This document shows positions 18,501 to 26,027 of a stretch of DNA of 45,729 bases, one piece after another. Source of the DNA: Thauera linaloolentis 47Lol = DSM 12138 (GTDB lineage: Bacteria > Pseudomonadota > Gammaproteobacteria > Burkholderiales > Rhodocyclaceae); the NCBI RefSeq assembly GCF_000310205.1, contig NZ_AMXE01000027.1:1-45729 (forward strand), written 5' to 3'. A program made the position numbers and the translations under genes. Positions within the stretch are counted from its first letter, which is position 1. The number at the start of each line of letters is the position of its first letter. The notes beneath the pieces were generated by a model. The model saw nothing but the letters and a program-made list of their open reading frames with translations. It was not told the origin of the DNA and did no database searches.

Positions 18501-21500
18501 GATCTTGCGGTCGGTGCCTGTGCCGACGGCCAGCGCGGGCGAGCGTCCGACCAGCGAGGCGGCGGTGATCAGTTTCGGCGCGGGCGGCAGGATTCTGTTT
18601 TCTTCGCCCAGATGAAAATCGACGCAGCCTTTCAGCGTGAAGAAGAACAGATCCAGCTCGCCGCAGACTTCGCCGTCGATACGGGCGATTTCCGATTTGA
18701 CCTCGACACCATTGATCGTGGTGACTTTCTGGCCGACCTGCACCGCCAGCTCCGCCGAGGCCGACAAGGAAACGATGAACAGCTTCAGCTCGCCCCGCAG
18801 GTAAAGCAGGCCGCCCACGTAGAACGGCTCGAATCCCAGCACGGCGTTGAATCCCGCCGTGACCCGCAGGTAGAGATTGATCGAGGTATTGCCCCAGACG
18901 ATCGAGACTTCCAGGCCCGCCGCCAGCGCCGTTCCCTGCACTGCGGGCAGGGCGGGCAGACTGCCGCTCCATGCGGGCCTGTAGGACGGAATGCCGTGGC
19001 CCGACACCATCGTATAGCCCGAACCGTCAAACACTTCCAGGATCTTGATGCGGATCGGCCCGGGCATCGGCCTCGGCGGGTCCTGGAGATCGTTGCCGGG
19101 GAACGTGCCCAGATAAATGTGCCAGTCGCTGCCGCTCTTGAGGTTGAAGAACGCCTCGATCGGAATCTTGATTTCCAGCAGCGGCTTGATCGTGAAGTCG
19201 ACGGACAGCCCGATGCTCAGCATGCCGCGGCCGAAATCCAGGTCGATGACGCACATGAAAGTGCCTTCGGCCTTGGCGTCGCGCAGTTCGGGCAGCACCG
19301 CCAGCAGGTTGGCCTTGACCATCAGCAGGATGCGCGGGCCTGGCAGTTCCAGCAGGAACATGCCCTTCACGTTGAAAATGACGGGCGACCCCATCGTGCC
19401 CAGCGTGATGCCCGCCCCGAAGGCCCAGCGGTCGATCTCGGGCTTCCAGGCCTGCAGGTTGGTCGGATCGCCCTTCGCGCGATCCTTCAACCACGTCAGC
19501 GCGGGCGTCAGCGAATTGATCCCGGTCTCGTCCCGGCCGTAATGCATGGCGAACAGGCCAAGAAAACCGTAGATGCCGAAGCCCGACTGCGCCAGCGGAA
19601 TCGCGACCGGCAGCTCGACTTCGAGCGCGATGGCAACGCCGGTGGCCGGCCCGCCCTTGCTGGCCGGGATCTGCGCCACGGCGATCTGGGCGGCGATGCG
19701 CAGCTTGATGGGAATCAGCGACACGTCCAGGCCGCCCTTGATTTCCATCATGCCGTCGCTGTTGTTCATCTCCATGTAGCCGTGGCCTTCCAGCACGCCG
19801 GGGACTTTCAACCCGGCTCCGAACGCGGTCAGCTCGGGTGGGCCCAGGGGATTCAGCGGCAGGCGCACGCGCGCCCGGTCAACGGTGATGACGCCCAGAT
19901 CCGCGGTGAAGCCCAGGTCGATCTCGAAATTCAGCGGATTGGTGCGGGCGATGCGGGCGCCCACCACCTGGACGATATTGTTCAGCGGCTCCAGCAGCTT
20001 GACCTGGCCCGGCCCAGACACGTCGATGGAATAGCCCTTGGACTGGTCGAAGACCGGCCGCAGTTCCCAGGCCGCAGTCGATCCGGGAGGCTCGCCGAAC
20101 TTGATGCCGATGGCCTTGTAGCGGACCGCCAGCGGCGTATCGCGCGGAATTTCGAGCAGGGTGAAGTCGCCCAGCTTCAACTTCATGGAAATCGCCGTTT
20201 CCACGTCGAACAGCAGCACGAACTCCCAGCGGTCGCCGACACGGCGGTAGCTGCCCTCGCCGCCGAACAGCACGACCCGCTCGACGTTGAGCAAAGGTTC
20301 CCCATCGATGCGCAGTTCCGCCAGCGCGCTGGGCACGGCGATGACGGCGCCCGACAGGAGGATGGGCACGATGCCGCCGTCGGCGGGATTGGCGGGTGCG
20401 ATTTCGGCCAGCAGCGGCGTAAACACCGTGGTCATGCCCAGGATGTTGCGCGCGGTATTGGGCGCTTGCAGCGCCTGGCCGGGCAACTGGCCGGTCATCA
20501 GCAGGCCATCGCGGTCGTTGGGGTCGGCGCCGATATACAGCTTGGCCATATGGGTCTGGCTGGCCGGATCGGTCTGGTAGAGAAACAGAAAATCGGTGAT
20601 GCCGTCGGCGGGGTTGTTGCCCATGCCGCTGATGTCGGAAATCGCATCGGCGCCCGAGCTGTCGATCTGATCTTCGAGCGCCGTCTGGAAATCCACCTGG
20701 CCCGACAGCTCCAGCGCGACGAACTGATCCTGCACGATCCGCACTTTCAGGCGCGCCTGCCGGAACCAGGATGGCGGCGTGGACGGGTCGGGCGGCGTCT
20801 CGATGAAGGGATCCGGCGGCTCGGGGGCCGTCGGGCGCCTCACCTCGCCATCGATCACCGGGCCGGGCAGCGCAACCGAGAAGCCCTCGATCCGCGCCCG
20901 CCACCATTGCTCGCGCGGTTCGCCGTGGCTCATCCACTCCGTTTTCCAGCTATTGGCGGGCTGGGCGGTGACCGGGATGATGTCGACAGGCAACTGGGTG
21001 ACGGTGAAGCCCGCCAGGAACGGATCGCTGTCGATCAGCGCTTTCAGGCCGCGCGCCCGGCGCTGTGACAGCAGGTAGTTGTATTTCGCCTTCTGATCAT
21101 CGCCGTCGTAGCTGGCGCTGCCCTTGATGGTGATCGTTTTGGGCGACACCCGCGACAGCACCTGCCGCCACGTCGGCAGGAACTGCCGCGCGGGCGGCTT
21201 CCAGAACGCGCTGGCCGAAGGGTTGATGGCCTGATCCGCGGAGGTGTTGACCGGATCGACCGAGAAAGCCTCGACATTGGCGATGGGAGGATGATCGAAG
21301 CGGAAATAGCCGTCGATCTGGCTGACGGTCTGGCCGGGAATGATCGCCCGCACGGTTCTCGTCTGCCCGCCATCGAGCGGCAGCGACAATGTGGGGCCAT
21401 TGGCGAACGCACTGCCGTCGACCAGCCATTGCGTCGCGGGCTCAGGCAGCCCATCGACGGTGATGATGACCGAGTTGCCGCCATCGGCGACCAGCCGCAA

Positions 21501-22889
21501 CGGCGGCACCGTCTGGCTGCGCCCGTCCAGCGTGATGGAAGTCGTCCGCAGGCTGGCCGACAGCAAGGGCTGCGCTCCCGGCGCCGGCTCCGTCATCTCC
21601 GACTCGCGCAGCCTGACCTGGATCGACAGGCTGCTCTGCTTCGGCGGCGCCGACCCGTCCTGGACGGTGATCGTGACCGGCTTGGGCGTAGCCGCCGCGG
21701 TGATGGCATGCAGATTGCCCGCGTGATCCGCGCCATCGAAACGGGCATTGATCTGATAGGGCGCCCGGCCGCCGGCCACGTCGATGACCATGCGCGACGA
21801 CGCCGGCACACGGGCCTCGGCCTCCGTATCGGACAGGCGGTTGATACCGAACGCCTGGCCCTCGCCATCGAAAAACCGCGCAGCCAGCTTCAGCTCGCCC
21901 GACCCCTGGTTGATGACCGCGACATCGAAATCGCCGGTGATGCCCGAGGACTGGCCCAGGCCGATCAGCAGATTCTCGACCCCCACGTTGACGGCCAGAT
22001 CCTCGGCCCCGTTCGGAGCGAAGAAAATCCTGATTTCCGGCAGATAGAGCCCGGTCCAGCTTTCGTCGAAGCCGAACTGATCCAGCACCTCGGGCGGGGT
22101 ATAGCCGTCCGACAAATCCAGGAATGCCGTGCGAAAGGCAAAACCCACCACCCTGTCGTCGCCGATGAAGGCATAGGCGGGCTCCATCCGTATCATCTCG
22201 GCGGCGCCGATGTCGCCCGGATCGTCCAGCCCCGTCGCGCCCAGCGACAGCAGATCGACATTCAGCGTCGCCGCGGTGTCCGACCCCTGCGACAGGCGCA
22301 GCTTGATCCTGGGCAGATGGAAGACGACGTCCGGACGCGACTCATCCGGCACCAGCAGGCCGTTCGCCTCCATTTTGGCGGGCTTGAGGAAAGGCGGCCG
22401 CACCTCGATGCCCGTCAGAATCATGTCCAGCGTAAAGCCTGTGCCGGGATAATCCGAAGGCGGCGCGTCGGTGGGGATCGCGTCGAGCGCGGTCAGCACA
22501 TTGCGTACCGGCTGGAAATCCGTGGCCGAGCCGGGCACCGCGGCAACCCCCGCCGCAACGATCTGCCCCGCCGCGCGTGGAATCGTCAGCGCGAACTCGA
22601 TCCTGGTATCGGTGATGTCCAGCCAGGGTTCGCGCCGGTCGGGCTGATTGCGCGGATGCCCTTCGGCATTCGACGCGCCCGCCTGCAGCGTGCCTGTCGT
22701 CGGATCGAAGGTGGGCGTATCGACATTGCCCGAGAACCGTGCCACGCCCCGGATCGAAGTGCCGTCCGCGCTGCTGGCGGTCTCGTAGCTTTCGACATAG
22801 ATAACCGATAGCGCCGCATGCCATGTGGTTGCCTCGCCTTTCAGCAGATAGGGGCGCACCAGATCAGCCAATGCCAGATCGAACTGCAT
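15594..22889 (-). CDS. Giant protein A of the three-gene island; OmpA-like motif and DUF6603-like core
   Basis: 2431 codons from MQFDLALADL, with AGGGGG about 7 bases before the ATG. First gene of the presumed A-B-C operon. No signal peptide and no clear membrane helix. Residues 1 to about 520 are beta-rich and unrecognised. Residues about 525-670 contain an OmpA/MotB-like motif: TITIKGSASYDGDD, then YNYLLSQRRARGLKAL. The conserved Arg of the RRA segment is present, but the Asp of the usual GHTD/GYTD is not. Residues about 990-1430 are a long amphipathic beta region (GPRILLMVKANLLAV, SDWHIYLGTFPGND, FNAVLGFEPFYVGGLL) that reminds me of DUF6603 proteins. That assignment is from memory and needs a profile search. 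The last 1000 residues are unrecognised. An open frame on the opposite strand is a codon-bias artefact. Confidence 0.75.
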   Translation of the reverse strand: MQFDLALADLVRPYLLKGEATTWHAALSVIYVESYETASSADGTSIRGVARFSGNVDTPTFDPTTGTLQAGASNAEGHPRNQPDRREPWLDITDTRIEFALTIPRAAGQIVAAGVAAVPGSATDFQPVRNVLTALDAIPTDAPPSDYPGTGFTLDMILTGIEVRPPFLKPAKMEANGLLVPDESRPDVVFHLPRIKLRLSQGSDTAATLNVDLLSLGATGLDDPGDIGAAEMIRMEPAYAFIGDDRVVGFAFRTAFLDLSDGYTPPEVLDQFGFDESWTGLYLPEIRIFFAPNGAEDLAVNVGVENLLIGLGQSSGITGDFDVAVINQGSGELKLAARFFDGEGQAFGINRLSDTEAEARVPASSRMVIDVAGGRAPYQINARFDGADHAGNLHAITAAATPKPVTITVQDGSAPPKQSSLSIQVRLRESEMTEPAPGAQPLLSASLRTTSITLDGRSQTVPPLRLVADGGNSVIITVDGLPEPATQWLVDGSAFANGPTLSLPLDGGQTRTVRAIIPGQTVSQIDGYFRFDHPPIANVEAFSVDPVNTSADQAINPSASAFWKPPARQFLPTWRQVLSRVSPKTITIKGSASYDGDDQKAKYNYLLSQRRARGLKALIDSDPFLAGFTVTQLPVDIIPVTAQPANSWKTEWMSHGEPREQWWRARIEGFSVALPGPVIDGEVRRPTAPEPPDPFIETPPDPSTPPSWFRQARLKVRIVQDQFVALELSGQVDFQTALEDQIDSSGADAISDISGMGNNPADGITDFLFLYQTDPASQTHMAKLYIGADPNDRDGLLMTGQLPGQALQAPNTARNILGMTTVFTPLLAEIAPANPADGGIVPILLSGAVIAVPSALAELRIDGEPLLNVERVVLFGGEGSYRRVGDRWEFVLLFDVETAISMKLKLGDFTLLEIPRDTPLAVRYKAIGIKFGEPPGSTAAWELRPVFDQSKGYSIDVSGPGQVKLLEPLNNIVQVVGARIARTNPLNFEIDLGFTADLGVITVDRARVRLPLNPLGPPELTAFGAGLKVPGVLEGHGYMEMNNSDGMMEIKGGLDVSLIPIKLRIAAQIAVAQIPASKGGPATGVAIALEVELPVAIPLAQSGFGIYGFLGLFAMHYGRDETGINSLTPALTWLKDRAKGDPTNLQAWKPEIDRWAFGAGITLGTMGSPVIFNVKGMFLLELPGPRILLMVKANLLAVLPELRDAKAEGTFMCVIDLDFGRGMLSIGLSVDFTIKPLLEIKIPIEAFFNLKSGSDWHIYLGTFPGNDLQDPPRPMPGPIRIKILEVFDGSGYTMVSGHGIPSYRPAWSGSLPALPAVQGTALAAGLEVSIVWGNTSINLYLRVTAGFNAVLGFEPFYVGGLLYLRGELKLFIVSLSASAELAVQVGQKVTTINGVEVKSEIARIDGEVCGELDLFFFTLKGCVDFHLGEENRILPPAPKLITAASLVGRSPALAVGTGTDRKIDAKIGDAVQQSGQPGAGQMPVVPIDAIPVIVMSATPRDDELSIFGEAVNGSSGAPADGFIKRGDFSYRYDLKEVRLETADGSPAIGEGSAPAVWWTANAPADTNISAHLALLDWVPNPTPKALERTEFQEQNVLERWGTICNDSAPAAPVLWTFKEEPLGPSETGWRLNGTPWPDPDNTERSEDPDTRLDVRETWRTGNRELDRQRGIIPAIVQGGKVRCMVRQDPQKDPQKNPQKEPLRNLDIRRLPDNRIAAGPLADLIKVAQEKLLVAAPKAVVAEPKANRAVTLGTGVEPRRFRQRLAEESALLAEATAGSTMLRRVERLDVAAIEAGEIIARLSRGEAIHRASLASVTSEAIAVESRNPGVRECDGRVLAAPLWDIGQPVAFGDRSQSDRIAKELDRLGHKHGPLSDVIELKTGDILEGHVLLFVNRSLVAYDGRSDGYLRLHYVDGGGNLLAEQPVHASDLLPDATLPARWLDASGPWLEDIYHAVLYGNTLSDRHPAIVPLKPPAGTQAVRIGLAHADSKMEQMGRGYYIAAIEATRRSEAVRHDWDETQITRNRSVVESFLGPESGDVALMMPGKTYKITTVTDVKVKDDTDVVTNAPQQVETFWFRTDANAPARLDPWMLCTLPEEKEQHVFGHENVKLVFNTNDVDKLYAAYGKELRARLKAASFRQVNQPGVQHPFPIVAATLQTLGAIHLSPFEAVLTELMAQAGPCIPVDENRARHSMVEIPIPLDPYTDYLLDIEAVDIGAPASARGELVLRKAFSTGGFSSTENFATEFAAVRTEHRAVAAGALQAVAAQFAGREPQGPELDSALIAAGLEPMPVPDQPRIVIFWAQANAAAQPAPVAVMIDAPEPLRRLRSLPVETWSSDATPVRRLEMRAQEWLSVAEGESGDGIIDRLVWAPGGQRLLIALKPGARGKILHVDLVRKAFPLEYLDGNGASDASFRILSETLRRAPWEEED

Positions 22890-22948
22890 CGAGAACCCCC
22901 TCGTCAGGCGATAACTACAACTCAATAGAAAGTCATGCCGATCAGTTC

Positions 22949-22976
22949 AGGTTAGAGTATGAAGTTTGTTTGTCAA
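22949..22976 (-). promoter_or_regulatory. Candidate promoter of the giant-gene operon
   Basis: In an AT-rich stretch upstream of gene A, the minus strand reads a perfect TTGACA (22976-22971). Sixteen bases later comes TAACCT (22954-22949), a poor -10 with 3 of 6 matches. This would give a leader of roughly 55 bases before the gene A start. The -35 box is good, but the -10 box is weak, so an activator may be needed or the site may be fortuitous. Confidence 0.3.
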
Positions 22977-23046
22977 TATGGTTGAGTCTGCCCCCGAAAA
23001 CCGCAACCCCATGCAGAATGATTCAATAATGCCAAGGAGAATGGAA

Positions 23047-23208
23047 ATGACGAAGTCAACGAGAGCGCGTTACACGCTGGAGTCCAAGCTTGAAGTGGTA
23101 CGACTGGTCAAGAGCGGGCAGGGCGAGAGCACGACAGCCAAAATCCTGGGTATCGTGCAGCAGACGCTGCACAACTGGGTCAAAGTTGGGCACAACGAAA
23201 AGCTGTAA
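23047..23208 (+). pseudogene. Truncated IS3-family transposase OrfA
   Basis: 53 codons from MTKSTRARYTLESKLEVVRL, preceded by AAGGAGA at a good distance. The sequence is the N-terminal helix-turn-helix of IS3-type OrfA (YTLESKLEVVRLVKSGQ, then AKILGIVQQTLHNWVK). It stops after VGHNEKL instead of running on through the leucine-zipper region, and no orfB (DDE integrase) follows. It is therefore a remnant, probably not functional. TGAGTCTGCCCCCG at 22983-22996 might be a degenerate IS end, but I see no matching inverted repeat. It marks the right edge of the giant-gene island. Confidence 0.8.
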
Positions 23209-23888
23209 GGATATCCAGCGCAAGCGCATTCCGGCACGTCGGCCGCCTGGGTCGAGGCGGCGGAACGAAATGAGGCGGCCGTGGATGTGCTGCCTGCGTC
23301 CATCGCCTGCCCCGGTGGACGAATATTGCGTGACCTGTCGCAGCAAGGCCATTTGCGCAAGCGGGTGTTCGATGCCGACGGGCAACTGCTTGCGGTGCAC
23401 GTGCTGCGTACCACGCATGCCGCCCCGCCTCTTGCATTACCGTGGGAGGCGAAACCGGCAGCGAGCTTCGCGCGCTTGGGCGGGGCGCCCTGGTTCTTCA
23501 GCCTGGGCGCCAAGGCAATGAGCTATTACGAACGCCTGCCGGATGCGCCGGGGCGCATGGAGGAGGACCCGCTATGTAGGATGGGTGGCGCTGACGGACC
23601 GGCACCCGGCATCGGCCCGCCGGCACTGGAAGCGGACCTGGCCAGCCGCGACGATATGCGCGGCACGGGGGTATCCGACGCGCCCTACATGGCGCCGCTG
23701 CGTCGCTGGCGTCATACCCAGCAGCCCAATGCCTATGCATGGGTGGTGGTGCCACCATCGTCCGCTTGCGATGCCTTCATGGCGGGCCAGCCCGATTTTT
23801 CCGATGCGGAAGGCTTGGCAGATGGAGCGGTTGATGCCGTATGGCGGGCGGAACCCCGGCCATGGGCCGTGATTCCGCCTGTCCGGAT
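23209..23888. other. 680-bp interval with no recognised gene
   Basis: Between the IS3 remnant and the 3' end of the valine operon. The plus strand is open from 23209 into the operon's antisense (GTG start possible at 23281). Its translation contains HLRKRVFDADGQLLAVHVL and PYMAPLRRWRHTQQPNAYA but matches no family I know. It lacks a convincing ribosome-binding site and overlaps the next gene antisense. It is most likely decayed DNA left beside the IS scar; a diverged gene fragment cannot be excluded. No terminator for the valine operon was found here. Confidence 0.4.
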
Positions 23889-24797
23889 TCAGCCCCCTCG
23901 CGCCTGCAGCAGCCCGATGATGCTGGAAAAATCCAGCCCGCCGTTGCCGGCGCGGCTGTGCGCGGCGTACAGGGACTCGGCCAGCCCGCCCAGCGGCACC
24001 GGGCTGCGGCTGGCGATGGCTGCTTCCAGCGCGAGGCCGAGGTCCTTCAGCATCAGGTCGGTGCCGAAGCCGCCGCTGTAGCCGCGCGCGGCGGGCGCGG
24101 TTTCCATGACGCCGGGCACCGGGTTGTACTTTTCCAGCACCCAGTTGCCGCCGGAGCTGACCTTCATGATGCCGGCCAGCACCGCCGGGTCCAGGCCGAG
24201 TGACTGGCCCAGCGACAGTGCCTCGCTGGTGCCCACCATCAGGATGCCGAGCAGCATGTTGTTGCACAGTTTGGCCGATTGTCCGGCGCCGGCGCCGCCG
24301 GCGTGGAAGAGGTTTTGGCCCATGCGGCGCAGGATGGGTTCGGCACGGGCGAGGTCGTCCGCCGTGCCGCCGACCATGAAGGTCAGCGTGCCGCCGGCGG
24401 CGCCGGCGGTGCCGCCGGAGACCGGCGCGTCGAGCACGGCGATGCCGCCGGCCTGGCCGGCCGCGGCCAGCTTCTGCGCGCTGGCCGGGGCGATGGTGCT
24501 GCAGTCGATGAGCAGGGTGCCGGCGGGCAGGGCGGCGAGCAGGCCGGGTTCATGGCCATTGCCGAGGAACAGCCCTTCGACGTGGCGGCTGGCGGGCAGC
24601 ATGCTGATGACCACGTCCGCGCCTTCCGCCGCGGCGCGGGCGGAGTCGGCGATGCGGGCGCCGTGTTCGGCGACGCGCGCGCAGGCGGCGGCGTCGAGGT
24701 CGAAGGCCTGCACGGTGAGGCCGGCCCTGGCGAGGTTGATGGCCATCGGTCCGCCCATGTTGCCGAGACCGATGAAGGCGATGGTTTGAGTACTCAT
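23889..24797 (-). CDS. mmsB: 3-Hydroxyisobutyrate dehydrogenase
   Basis: 302 codons from MSTQTIAFIGLGNMGGPMA. The enzyme oxidises 3-hydroxyisobutyrate to methylmalonate semialdehyde with NAD in valine breakdown, in the cytosol. The N-terminal Rossmann fold has GLGNMG (10-15); the substrate site reads DAPVSGGT (123-130); the catalytic Lys is K176 in GAGQSAKLCNN; the C-terminal helical domain contains GGFGTDLMLKDLGLA. Length and motifs are normal for the family. It is the last gene of the five-gene operon, 88 bases after the hydrolase gene, with AAGGAG upstream of its own ATG. Tartronate semialdehyde reductase is the nearest alternative, but the context decides for valine degradation. Confidence 0.95.
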   Translation of the reverse strand: MSTQTIAFIGLGNMGGPMAINLARAGLTVQAFDLDAAACARVAEHGARIADSARAAAEGADVVISMLPASRHVEGLFLGNGHEPGLLAALPAGTLLIDCSTIAPASAQKLAAAGQAGGIAVLDAPVSGGTAGAAGGTLTFMVGGTADDLARAEPILRRMGQNLFHAGGAGAGQSAKLCNNMLLGILMVGTSEALSLGQSLGLDPAVLAGIMKVSSGGNWVLEKYNPVPGVMETAPAARGYSGGFGTDLMLKDLGLALEAAIASRSPVPLGGLAESLYAAHSRAGNGGLDFSSIIGLLQARGG

Positions 24798-24885
24798 GGG
24801 TAGGCGTCTCCTTGGTGTATGGTCCGCCGCCGCGTCCCCGTGGCCGTGGCGCGGGGAGGTGGCGGCGGGGGTGTGCGTGGCGGGG

Positions 24886-26013
24886 TCAGAGGCCGAGATC
24901 GGCCAGCGGATGCGGGCCGCTGTAGCGCGGCTTGAAGTGGTCCTCGACGGCTTCGTCGGGGACGGCGTCCAGCGTGGCGTACTGCCAGCGCGGGCTGCGA
25001 TCCTTGTCGATGAGCAGCGCGCGCACGCCTTCGGCGAAATCGCGGTGGGCGGTGGCGGCGACCGAGACGTGGTATTCGGTGCGGAACACCTCGGCCAGCG
25101 ACAGGTGGCGCGTGCGCTGCCACAGCGCCCATGACAGCCGCGCCGAGCTCGGCGCGCCGCGCGCGAAGGTCTTGCCGGCGGCGGCGAGCCAGGGGTCGGC
25201 ATTCTCGGCGAGCGCGGTCAGGCGGGCGGCGATGCCGGCCAGGCCGTCGTGGCCGATCAGGGTTTCGATGCGGTCGAAGTGGGCGCGCAGCGGCGAAGCG
25301 GGCACGTTGGCGCAGGCGGCCAACTGGTCGAGCAGCGCGCCGAGACGGGCGTGGTTGCTCCGCCCGGGTGCGTCCGGCGCGTCCCAGCGGGTGTCGGCGA
25401 TCAGCGCGGGCAGCCGTGCGCGTTCGGCGTCGTCGACGATGAAGTCGGCCAGCCCGGCGAAGCGCGCGTCGGCGGCGTTGAGCGGCGCGCCGGTGAGCGC
25501 CAGGAACAGGCCGGTGTGCCCCGGCATGTGGCGCAGGAACCAGCTTCCGCCGACGTCCGGGTACAGGCCGATGGTGATCTCCGGCATCGCCATGCGGGTG
25601 GTGGGCGTGGCGACGCGGTGCGAGGCGCCCGCCATCAGGCCGATGCCGCCGCCCATGACGATGCCCTGGCCCCAGCAGACGACGGGCTTGGGGTAGGTGT
25701 GGATGCGGTGGTCGAGGCGGTATTCGCGTTCGAAGAAGGCCTTGGCCTCGGCCGGCGCCTCGCCTTCGGGCGCGGCCTTGATCGCATGGTAGAGCGCGGC
25801 CACGTCGCCGCCGGCGCAGAAGGCCTTGTCGCCGCCGTCGAGCAGCACGCCGACGATGGCGGGGTCGGCCGCCCAGGCGTCGAGCTGCGGCGCGAGGCGG
25901 TCGATCATGTCCAGCGACAGGGCGTTGAGGCTCTTGGGCGCATTCAGCGTCGCATGGCCGAAGCGCCGGCCGCAGGCGGTGGAGAATTCGCGCAGGATCA
26001 CGCAGTCGTTCAT
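24886..26013 (-). CDS. 3-Hydroxyisobutyryl-CoA hydrolase
   Basis: 375 codons from MNDCVILREF, with AAGGA about 7 bases upstream. It belongs to the crotonase superfamily but is longer than a hydratase (about 260) and carries the C-terminal extension of the HIBCH group. Seen: AFCAGGDVAALY (oxyanion-hole strand), GIVMGGGIGLMAGASHR, then MAMPEITIGLYPDVGGSWF, with the Glu and Asp expected for the thioesterase. It releases CoA from 3-hydroxyisobutyryl-CoA, the step that removes the toxic methacrylyl-CoA pool. The start lies 14 bases after the stop of the hydratase gene. The specific name rests on length, the PDVGGS segment and the operon. Confidence 0.92.
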   Translation of the reverse strand: MNDCVILREFSTACGRRFGHATLNAPKSLNALSLDMIDRLAPQLDAWAADPAIVGVLLDGGDKAFCAGGDVAALYHAIKAAPEGEAPAEAKAFFEREYRLDHRIHTYPKPVVCWGQGIVMGGGIGLMAGASHRVATPTTRMAMPEITIGLYPDVGGSWFLRHMPGHTGLFLALTGAPLNAADARFAGLADFIVDDAERARLPALIADTRWDAPDAPGRSNHARLGALLDQLAACANVPASPLRAHFDRIETLIGHDGLAGIAARLTALAENADPWLAAAGKTFARGAPSSARLSWALWQRTRHLSLAEVFRTEYHVSVAATAHRDFAEGVRALLIDKDRSPRWQYATLDAVPDEAVEDHFKPRYSGPHPLADLGL

Positions 26014-26027
26014 TCGTTCGTTCCTTT

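Larger units (their letters stand above)
8681..23208. mobile_element. Putative accessory island carrying three giant genes
   Basis: A 14.5-kb block between two housekeeping-type regions. It contains only three very large co-directional genes of no known pathway and is edged by broken mobile or selfish genes: a PIN toxin scar at 8681-8800 and an IS3-type orfA scar at 23047-23208. The AT-richer stretch at about 22900-23040 stands out from its surroundings. No integrase, tRNA or attachment-site repeat was found, so the boundaries are provisional and the mechanism of arrival is unknown. Confidence 0.5.

Noticed and set aside
15297-21068. A 1923-codon open frame on the plus strand antisense to giant gene A
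   Set aside because: It is the codon-bias shadow of a GC-rich gene: its translation is Arg/Gln/Gly/Asp-rich low-complexity sequence with no domain. The minus-strand protein has coherent motifs, RBS and tight operon spacing.
22983-22996. Left terminal inverted repeat of an intact IS3 element
   Set aside because: No matching right end, no orfB and no target duplication are visible; kept only as a possible remnant.
23281-24081. A 266-codon gene right of the IS remnant
   Set aside because: GTG start without an RBS, no recognisable domain, and nearly 200 bases antisense to mmsB; treated as undefined DNA.
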